Positions 53,801-64,000 of a stretch of DNA of 64,000 nucleotides are shown piece after piece. The notes below the pieces were generated by a model, which saw only the letters and a list, made by a program, of their open reading frames with translations, ran no database searches and had not been told where the DNA came from. Within the stretch, counting starts at the first letter, position 1. Each line of letters starts with the position of its first letter. The position numbers and the translations under genes were made by a program. Where the stretch lies: assembly GCA_964017185.1 (NCBI GenBank), contig OZ024871.1, positions 9,416,214 to 9,480,213 on the forward strand, in the 5' to 3' direction. Origin of the DNA: Rugalucina vietnamica. Its lineage: Eukaryota; Mollusca; Bivalvia; Lucinida; Lucinidae.

Positions 53801-56800
53801 CGGTATGTGTCTCTTCTTTTCTGGAAAACACTCTCTTCTGAATGAAATCCATACACAGAGTCCATGAGAAAGCGAAAAATTCATTGATTTTAGTGTCATT
53901 TTTGTAATGGGGTCCAAGCACTCGTTTTGTGGTCCTACAGTCTTTCACGTTGGGGTAGGGGGTGGGGATAAAGAAATGGCAAAGTGGCTCTTGTTGTTAA
54001 TACTATGTAACAGCCAACTTTTCCTGGAACGAAAGCAGTGTCATGTGGCTGTAACAAAATGCGACTTGGTAACATAGAAACTAATTTGATGTCGAAACTC
54101 GGCTTCAAGCAGAATCAAGCATCTACTGAGAACAGGCTTATTCGTGGCCTACTTATACATAAAATGTCATATTGCCAGTAAATCATTTGTCTCGTAAAGC
54201 TTGGGTTCGCTGTTTTACTATGATCCATGTGAGTTTTACGCATTTTCACAGTCACATGGCTCATTTACCCCTTATAATGCATGGTTGCTATGGAAAATTC
54301 GTTGTTTTACAATTTTCCACAATAAAATGGGGGTATACAGGTCTAGAAAAAGTATGTCTGTAATACCAAAAAATACGTGGCTGGAACATTTCATCTGACA
54401 TTTTGCATTGTCTAAATATTCGTGTAACATTCTGAAGAATAAAATGATACATTAATAAAATACAATGCAAATTAGGTTAGATTTACTCAGCATTATTTCT
54501 CAAAATCGCAAATTAGAACAAATACGCTAAAATGAGGTGGGTGAGCATGTTTGCGAGTAAATGATTTGTATTGTAAGGAGTGTATGTGCTGTTTTACAAG
54601 GAATCATGTGTGTTTTACGCATTTAGACAGTTATGTGGATCGTTTTACCTGTCATAACGCATGGTTGCTATGGAAAATTCGTATTTCCAATTTTCTTCAA
54701 TAAATTGGGGGTATACCTAGAAAATGTATGCTAATTATTGTGCACATGCGTTTTTTGAACATTTTATCTGATGTTTTGTGTTGTACACATATTTATGCAA
54801 CATGTTGAAGAATAACATGATGCATAAATGGAATACAATACAAATTAGGGTCGATTTTCTTATCAGTATTTCTCAAAATCGCAAATTCAAGCCACTTGGT
54901 AAAAATGAGGTGGGTGGGCATGCTTAATTGGCCATAATCGGAAAACCAGTTAACCGATCTCACTCAAACTTTGCATAAATGCTACACGTATAGTAAGTTT
55001 GCACAAAATACGTTCCTTTGATAGAATACAGCAAATTAAGGAATCAATTTAGGGTACACACTACTAAATATTCATGAGTACTCGCCCCGCCTTTTTCGGG
55101 GAGAGCATTTACTTTGTATTAGAGACAAAAATGACGTCACCTGTCAATAATCGTTGATTGATTTCCGCTGTGAAGTGTTTGTTTTAAAACTTGAAACATG
55201 CGCCGTTTCGAATGCCATGTTTTAGTCGATAAATCCCGGTATCGGATGGGAACGGGACGGACTTTTCTGCATGAAGCCCTCTGAAGACCCACCCGCATTA
55301 CGAAACATGGTTTCTGAGGGTGCTTCCGTTTAACGGGACATAGCTTTGAATTGAGTAGGTAAACATGCTATTAATTTTCATTTAAATTAATGGGCTATGA
55401 TGAACGTTTAAAATGAGACCAGTCTTGTGAATTTTGTATGTCTAGTTTTCGAGCTAGGTGACAAAACGTTAACATTGTCACCTATGGAAAACCTAATGGT
55501 GAAATGCAACCTAAAGGGAGATTGACGAGACAAGACTATTGCTTGGCTTTTCCTCTCTCTTGCGAAAATTACTGACTACAGCCGGTATGTGTCTCTTCTT
55601 TTCTGGAAAACACTCTCTTCTGAATGAAATCCATACACAGAGTCCATGAGAAAGCGAAAAATTCATTGATTTTAGTGTCATTTTTGTAATGGGGTCCAAG
55701 CACTCGTTTTGTGGTCCTACAGTCTTTCACGTTGGGGTAGGGGGTGGGGATAAAGAAATGGCAAAGTGGCTCTTGTTGTTAATACTATGTAACAGCCAAC
55801 TTTTCCTGGAACGAAAGCAGTGTCATGTGGCTGTAACAAAATGCGACTTGGTAACATAGAAACTAATTTGATGTCGAAACTCGGCTTCAAGCAGAATCAA
55901 GCATCTACTGAGAACAGGCTTATTCGTGGCCTACTTATACATAAAATGTCATATTGCCAGTAAATCATTTGTCTCGTAAAGCTTGGGTTCGCTGTTTTAC
56001 TATGATCCATGTGAGTTTTACGCATTTTCACAGTCACATGGCTCATTTACCCCTTATAATGCATGGTTGCTATGGAAAATTCGTTGTTTTACAATTTTCC
56101 ACAATAAAATGGGGGTATACAGGTCTAGAAAAAGTATGTCTGTAATACCAAAAAATACGTGGCTGGAACATTTCATCTGACATTTTGCATTGTCTAAATA
56201 TTCGTGTAACATTCTGAAGAATAAAATGATACATTAATAAAATACAATGCAAATTAGGTTAGATTTACTCAGCATTATTTCTCAAAATCGCAAATTAGAA
56301 CAAATACGCTAAAATGAGGTGGGTGAGCATGTTTGCGAGTAAATGATTTGTATTGTAAGGAGTGTATGTGCTGTTTTACAAGGAATCATGTGTGTTTTAC
56401 GCATTTAGACAGTTATGTGGATCGTTTTACCTGTCATAACGCATGGTTGCTATGGAAAATTCGTATTTCCAATTTTCTTCAATAAATTGGGGGTATACCT
56501 AGAAAATGTATGCTAATTATTGTGCACATGCGTTTTTTGAACATTTTATCTGATGTTTTGTGTTGTACACATATTTATGCAACATGTTGAAGAATAACAT
56601 GATGCATAAATGGAATACAATACAAATTAGGGTCGATTTTCTTATCAGTATTTCTCAAAATCGCAAATTCAAGCCACTTGGTAAAAATGAGGTGGGTGGG
56701 CATGCTTAATTGGCCATAATCGGAAAACCAGTTAACCGATCTCACTCAAACTTTGCATAAATGCTACACGTATAGTAAGTTTGCACAAAATACGTTCCTT

Positions 56801-59800
56801 TGATAGAATACAGCAAATTAAGGAATCAATTTAGGGTACACACTACTAAATATTCATGAGTACTCGCCCCGCCTTTTTCGGGGAGAGCATTTACTTTGTA
56901 TTAGAGACAAAAATGACGTCACCTGTCAATAATCGTTGATTGATTTCCGCTGTGAAGTGTTTGTTTTAAAACTTGAAACATGCGCCGTTTCGAATGCCAT
57001 GTTTTAGTCGATAAATCCCGGTATCGGATGGGAACGGGACGGACTTTTCTGCATGAAGCCCTCTGAAGACCCACCCGCATTACGAAACATGGTTTCTGAG
57101 GGTGCTTCCGTTTAACGGGACATAGCTTTGAATTGAGTAGGTAAACATGCTATTAATTTTCATTTAAATTAATGGGCTATGATGAACGTTTAAAATGAGA
57201 CCAGTCTTGTGAATTTTGTATGTCTAGTTTTCGAGCTAGGTGACAAAACGTTAACATTGTCACCTATGGAAAACCTAATGATGAAATGCAACCTAAAGGG
57301 AGATTGACGAGACAAGACTATTGCTTGGCTTTTCCTCTCTCTTGCGAAAATTACTGACTACAGCCGGTATGTGTCTCTTCTTTTCTGGAAAACACTCTCT
57401 TCTGAATGAAATCCATACACAGAGTCCATGAGAAAGCGAAAAATTCATTGATTTTAGTGTCATTTTTGTAATGGGGTCCAAGCACTCGTTTTGTGGTCCT
57501 ACAGTCTTTCACGTTGGGGTAGGGGGTGGGGATAAAGAAATGGCAAAGTGGCTCTTGTTGTTAATACTATGTAACAGCCAACTTTTCCTGGAACGAAAGC
57601 AGTGTCATGTGGCTGTAACAAAATGCGACTTGGTAACATAGAAACTAATTTGATGTCGAAACTCGGCTTCAAGCAGAATCAAGCATCTACTGAGAACAGG
57701 CTTATTCGTGGCCTACTTATACATAAAATGTCATATTGCCAGTAAATCATTTGTCTCGTAAAGCTTGGGTTCGCTGTTTTACTATGATCCATGTGAGTTT
57801 TACGCATTTTCACAGTCACATGGCTCATTTACCCCTTATAATGCATGGTTGCTATGGAAAATTCGTTGTTTTACAATTTTCCACAATAAAATGGGGGTAT
57901 ACAGGTCTAGAAAAAGTATGTCTGTAATACCAAAAAATACGTGGCTGGAACATTTCATCTGACATTTTGCATTGTCTAAATATTCGTGTAACATTCTGAA
58001 GAATAAAATGATACATTAATAAAATACAATGCAAATTAGGTTAGATTTACTCAGCATTATTTCTCAAAATCGCAAATTAGAACAAATACGCTAAAATGAG
58101 GTGGGTGAGCATGTTTGCGAGTAAATGATTTGTATTGTAAGGAGTGTATGTGCTGTTTTACAAGGAATCATGTGTGTTTTACGCATTTAGACAGTTATGT
58201 GGATCGTTTTACCTGTCATAACGCATGGTTGCTATGGAAAATTCGTATTTCCAATTTTCTTCAATAAATTGGGGGTATACCTAGAAAATGTATGCTAATT
58301 ATTGTGCACATGCGTTTTTTGAACATTTTATCTGATGTTTTGTGTTGTACACATATTTATGCAACATGTTGAAGAATAACATGATGCATAAATGGAATAC
58401 AATACAAATTAGGGTCGATTTTCTTATCAGTATTTCTCAAAATCGCAAATTCAAGCCACTTGGTAAAAATGAGGTGGGTGGGCATGCTTAATTGGCCATA
58501 ATCGGAAAACCAGTTAACCGATCTCACTCAAACTTTGCATAAATGCTACACGTATAGTAAGTTTGCACAAAATACGTTCCTTTGATAGAATACAGCAAAT
58601 TAAGGAATCAATTTAGGGTACACACTACTAAATATTCATGAGTACTCGCCCCGCCTTTTTCGGGGAGAGCATTTACTTTGTATTAGAGACAAAAATGACG
58701 TCACCTGTCAATAATCGTTGATTGATTTCCGCTGTGAAGTGTTTGTTTTAAAACTTGAAACATGCGCCGTTTCGAATGCCATGTTTTAGTCGATAAATCC
58801 CGGTATCGGATGGGAACGGGACGGACTTTTCTGCATGAAGCCCTCTGAAGACCCACCCGCATTACGAAACATGGTTTCTGAGGGTGCTTCCGTTTAACGG
58901 GACATAGCTTTGAATTGAGTAGGTAAACATGCTATTAATTTTCATTTAAATTAATGGGCTATGATGAACGTTTAAAATGAGACCAGTCTTGTGAATTTTG
59001 TATGTCTAGTTTTCGAGCTAGGTGACAAAACGTTAACATTGTCACCTATGGAAAACCTAATGGTGAAATGCAACCTAAAGGGAGATTGACGAGACAAGAC
59101 TATTGCTTGGCTTTTCCTCTCTCTTGCGAAAATTACTGACTACAGCCGGTATGTGTCTCTTCTTTTCTGGAAAACACTCTCTTCTGAATGAAATCCATAC
59201 ACAGAGTCCATGAGAAAGCGAAAAATTCATTGATTTTAGTGTCATTTTTGTAATGGGGTCCAAGCACTCGTTTTGTGGTCCTACAGTCTTTCACGTTGGG
59301 GTAGGGGGTGGGGATAAAGAAATGGCAAAGTGGCTCTTGTTGTTAATACTATGTAACAGCCAACTTTTCCTGGAACGAAAGCAGTGTCATGTGGCTGTAA
59401 CAAAATGCGACTTGGTAACATAGAAACTAATTTGATGTCGAAACTCGGCTTCAAGCAGAATCAAGCATCTACTGAGAACAGGCTTATTCGTGGCCTACTT
59501 ATACATAAAATGTCATATTGCCAGTAAATCATTTGTCTCGTAAAGCTTGGGTTCGCTGTTTTACTATGATCCATGTGAGTTTTACGCATTTTCACAGTCA
59601 CATGGCTCATTTACCCCTTATAATGCATGGTTGCTATGGAAAATTCGTTGTTTTACAATTTTCCACAATAAAATGGGGGTATACAGGTCTAGAAAAAGTA
59701 TGTCTGTAATACCAAAAAATACGTGGCTGGAACATTTCATCTGACATTTTGCATTGTCTAAATATTCGTGTAACATTCTGAAGAATAAAATGATACATTA

Positions 59801-62800
59801 ATAAAATACAATGCAAATTAGGTTAGATTTACTCAGCATTATTTCTCAAAATCGCAAATTAGAACAAATACGCTAAAATGAGGTGGGTGAGCATGTTTGC
59901 GAGTAAATGATTTGTATTGTAAGGAGTGTATGTGCTGTTTTACAAGGAATCATGTGTGTTTTACGCATTTAGACAGTTATGTGGATCGTTTTACCTGTCA
60001 TAACGCATGGTTGCTATGGAAAATTCGTATTTCCAATTTTCTTCAATAAATTGGGGGTATACCTAGAAAATGTATGCTAATTATTGTGCACATGCGTTTT
60101 TTGAACATTTTATCTGATGTTTTGTGTTGTACACATATTTATGCAACATGTTGAAGAATAACATGATGCATAAATGGAATACAATACAAATTAGGGTCGA
60201 TTTTCTTATCAGTATTTCTCAAAATCGCAAATTCAAGCCACTTGGTAAAAATGAGGTGGGTGGGCATGCTTAATTGGCCATAATCGGAAAACCAGTTAAC
60301 CGATCTCACTCAAACTTTGCATAAATGCTACACGTATAGTAAGTTTGCACAAAATACGTTCCTTTGATAGAATACAGCAAATTAAGGAATCAATTTAGGG
60401 TACACACTACTAAATATTCATGAGTACTCGCCCCGCCTTTTTCGGGGAGAGCATTTACTTTGTATTAGAGACAAAAATGACGTCACCTGTCAATAATCGT
60501 TGATTGATTTCCGCTGTGAAGTGTTTGTTTTAAAACTTGAAACATGCGCCGTTTCGAATGCCATGTTTTAGTCGATAAATCCCGGTATCGGATGGGAACG
60601 GGACGGACTTTTCTGCATGAAGCCCTCTGAAGACCCACCCGCATTACGAAACATGGTTTCTGAGGGTGCTTCCGTTTAACGGGACATAGCTTTGAATTGA
60701 GTAGGTAAACATGCTATTAATTTTCATTTAAATTAATGGGCTATGATGAACGTTTAAAATGAGACCAGTCTTGTGAATTTTGTATGTCTAGTTTTCGAGC
60801 TAGGTGACAAAACGTTAACATTGTCACCTATGGAAAACCTAATGGTGAAATGCAACCTAAAGGGAGATTGACGAGACAAGACTATTGCTTGGCTTTTCCT
60901 CTCTCTTGCGAAAATTACTGACTACAGCCGGTATGTGTCTCTTCTTTTCTGGAAAACACTCTCTTCTGAATGAAATCCATACACAGAGTCCATGAGAAAG
61001 CGAAAAATTCATTGATTTTAGTGTCATTTTTGTAATGGGGTCCAAGCACTCGTTTTGTGGTCCTACAGTCTTTCACGTTGGGGTAGGGGGTGGGGATAAA
61101 GAAATGGCAAAGTGGCTCTTGTTGTTAATACTATGTAACAGCCAACTTTTCCTGGAACGAAAGCAGTGTCATGTGGCTGTAACAAAATGCGACTTGGTAA
61201 CATAGAAACTAATTTGATGTCGAAACTCGGCTTCAAGCAGAATCAAGCATCTACTGAGAACAGGCTTATTCGTGGCCTACTTATACATAAAATGTCATAT
61301 TGCCAGTAAATCATTTGTCTCGTAAAGCTTGGGTTCGCTGTTTTACTATGATCCATGTGAGTTTTACGCATTTTCACAGTCACATGGCTCATTTACCCCT
61401 TATAATGCATGGTTGCTATGGAAAATTCGTTGTTTTACAATTTTCCACAATAAAATGGGGGTATACAGGTCTAGAAAAAGTATGTCTGTAATACCAAAAA
61501 ATACGTGGCTGGAACATTTCATCTGACATTTTGCATTGTCTAAATATTCGTGTAACATTCTGAAGAATAAAATGATACATTAATAAAATACAATGCAAAT
61601 TAGGTTAGATTTACTCAGCATTATTTCTCAAAATCGCAAATTAGAACAAATACGCTAAAATGAGGTGGGTGAGCATGTTTGCGAGTAAATGATTTGTATT
61701 GTAAGGAGTGTATGTGCTGTTTTACAAGGAATCATGTGTGTTTTACGCATTTAGACAGTTATGTGGATCGTTTTACCTGTCATAACGCATGGTTGCTATG
61801 GAAAATTCGTATTTCCAATTTTCTTCAATAAATTGGGGGTATACCTAGAAAATGTATGCTAATTATTGTGCACATGCGTTTTTTGAACATTTTATCTGAT
61901 GTTTTGTGTTGTACACATATTTATGCAACATGTTGAAGAATAACATGATGCATAAATGGAATACAATACAAATTAGGGTCGATTTTCTTATCAGTATTTC
62001 TCAAAATCGCAAATTCAAGCCACTTGGTAAAAATGAGGTGGGTGGGCATGCTTAATTGGCCATAATCGGAAAACCAGTTAACCGATCTCACTCAAACTTT
62101 GCATAAATGCTACACGTATAGTAAGTTTGCACAAAATACGTTCCTTTGATAGAATACAGCAAATTAAGGAATCAATTTAGGGTACACACTACTAAATATT
62201 CATGAGTACTCGCCCCGCCTTTTTCGGGGAGAGCATTTACTTTGTATTAGAGACAAAAATGACGTCACCTGTCAATAATCGTTGATTGATTTCCGCTGTG
62301 AAGTGTTTGTTTTAAAACTTGAAACATGCGCCGTTTCGAATGCCATGTTTTAGTCGATAAATCCCGGTATCGGATGGGAACGGGACGGACTTTTCTGCAT
62401 GAAGCCCTCTGAAGACCCACCCGCATTACGAAACATGGTTTCTGAGGGTGCTTCCGTTTAACGGGACATAGCTTTGAATTGAGTAGGTAAACATGCTATT
62501 AATTTTCATTTAAATTAATGGGCTATGATGAACGTTTAAAATGAGACCAGTCTTGTGAATTTTGTATGTCTAGTTTTCGAGCTAGGTGACAAAACGTTAA
62601 CATTGTCACCTATGGAAAACCTAATGGTGAAATGCAACCTAAAGGGAGATTGACGAGACAAGACTATTGCTTGGCTTTTCCTCTCTCTTGCGAAAATTAC
62701 TGACTACAGCCGGTATGTGTCTCTTCTTTTCTGGAAAACACTCTCTTCTGAATGAAATCCATACACAGAGTCCATGAGAAAGCGAAAAATTCATTGATTT

Positions 62801-64000
62801 TAGTGTCATTTTTGTAATGGGGTCCAAGCACTCGTTTTGTGGTCCTACAGTCTTTCACGTTGGGGTAGGGGGTGGGGATAAAGAAATGGCAAAGTGGCTC
62901 TTGTTGTTAATACTATGTAACAGCCAACTTTTCCTGGAACGAAAGCAGTGTCATGTGGCTGTAACAAAATGCGACTTGGTAACATAGAAACTAATTTGAT
63001 GTCGAAACTCGGCTTCAAGCAGAATCAAGCATCTACTGAGAACAGGCTTATTCGTGGCCTACTTATACATAAAATGTCATATTGCCAGTAAATCATTTGT
63101 CTCGTAAAGCTTGGGTTCGCTGTTTTACTATGATCCATGTGAGTTTTACGCATTTTCACAGTCACATGGCTCATTTACCCCTTATAATGCATGGTTGCTA
63201 TGGAAAATTCGTTGTTTTACAATTTTCCACAATAAAATGGGGGTATACAGGTCTAGAAAAAGTATGTCTGTAATACCAAAAAATACGTGGCTGGAACATT
63301 TCATCTGACATTTTGCATTGTCTAAATATTCGTGTAACATTCTGAAGAATAAAATGATACATTAATAAAATACAATGCAAATTAGGTTAGATTTACTCAG
63401 CATTATTTCTCAAAATCGCAAATTAGAACAAATACGCTAAAATGAGGTGGGTGAGCATGTTTGCGAGTAAATGATTTGTATTGTAAGGAGTGTATGTGCT
63501 GTTTTACAAGGAATCATGTGTGTTTTACGCATTTAGACAGTTATGTGGATCGTTTTACCTGTCATAACGCATGGTTGCTATGGAAAATTCGTATTTCCAA
63601 TTTTCTTCAATAAATTGGGGGTATACCTAGAAAATGTATGCTAATTATTGTGCACATGCGTTTTTTGAACATTTTATCTGATGTTTTGTGTTGTACACAT
63701 ATTTATGCAACATGTTGAAGAATAACATGATGCATAAATGGAATACAATACAAATTAGGGTCGATTTTCTTATCAGTATTTCTCAAAATCGCAAATTCAA
63801 GCCACTTGGTAAAAATGAGGTGGGTGGGCATGCTTAATTGGCCATAATCGGAAAACCAGTTAACCGATCTCACTCAAACTTTGCATAAATGCTACACGTA
63901 TAGTAAGTTTGCACAAAATACGTTCCTTTGATAGAATACAGCAAATTAAGGAATCAATTTAGGGTACACACTACTAAATATTCATGAGTACTCGCCCCGC

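Larger units (their letters stand above)
37232..64000. repeat. Macrosatellite array, 1782-bp unit, 15 full copies plus partial
   Basis: Units start with GGGTACACACTACTAAATAT at 37232, 39014, 40796 and every 1782 bp to 63962; the array runs off the window. There is no indel between units. I noticed only four base differences: T for A at unit offset 1573 in units 5 and 8 (45933, 51279), C for T at 52131, and A for G at 57281. Each unit contains a GC box, a perfect CRE (TGACGTCA), a 9-bp-arm inverted repeat AGGTGACAA/TTGTCACCT around AACGTT, and two diverged 379-bp subrepeats. The 60-65-codon frames overlap on both strands and look non-coding. I recognise no rRNA, snRNA or histone gene in it. 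Confidence 0.95.

Noticed and set aside
37232..64000. Four open frames of 60-65 codons repeated in every satellite unit
   Set aside because: They overlap on opposite strands in the AT-rich subrepeats and show no domain. Their conservation follows from unit identity, not from selection on protein.
37232..64000. Satellite as a 5S rRNA, snRNA, spliced-leader or histone cluster
   Set aside because: I looked for 5S, U1, U2 and U6 core sequences, tRNA boxes and histone stem-loops by eye and found none. The CCCCG/CGGGG hairpin is not a histone 3' stem.

Overview
The window is animal nuclear DNA, most likely from a bivalve mollusc. Coding sequence is split into short exons with GT/AG borders, AATAAA signals follow the stop codons, and about 95% of the window is non-coding. 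Much of it is mobile-element debris of the kinds I associate with clams and other bivalves: tandem-repeat-cored elements with terminal hairpins, small TIR elements beginning TGAGCC, tRNA-derived SINEs, and a reverse-transcriptase fragment with a YISQLIRFAR-type tail. The bivalve call is an inference from style. I could not search a database.

Layout. 114-6787 (+): the last five exons of a gene I do not recognise (454 residues in the window), possibly ending in a SEFIR-like domain. 15531-32073 (-): the complete six-exon coding sequence of mitochondrial ATP synthase subunit d (ATP5PD, 220 residues), spread over 16.5 kb because its introns are packed with repeats. The two genes converge on a repeat-filled interval at 6.8-15.5 kb. 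32125-37231: an interval bounded by inverted terminal repeats and TA dinucleotides that begins 52 bp upstream of the ATP5PD start codon. It contains a 5'-truncated reverse-transcriptase fragment. 37232-64000: a macrosatellite of exactly 1782 bp per unit, with 15 full copies plus the start of a sixteenth, no length change between units, and only four base differences noticed.

Mobile elements found inside the gene regions: at least 11 TGAGCC elements, several with matching 2-bp target duplications; two tRNA-derived SINEs; a 425-bp miniature LTR retrotransposon (TRIM) with two 160-bp LTRs and a tRNA-Leu-type primer site; two inverted copies of a Helitron-like element with 155-bp core repeats; two larger elements nested in each other at 23.2-28.2 kb; a 712-bp foldback element; a 117-bp near-perfect hairpin; and four or five other TIR elements.

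The most interesting point is the junction upstream of ATP5PD. If the TIR-bounded interval is removed together with one TA, the ATP5PD 5' flank joins directly to the first satellite unit. The joined sequence would carry a GC box and a perfect CRE (TGACGTCA) at promoter-like distances from the start codon. One reading is that the ATP5PD promoter flank was amplified into the macrosatellite and then cut off by a transposon. An alternative is ectopic recombination between two transposon copies. Both are inferences and can be tested.
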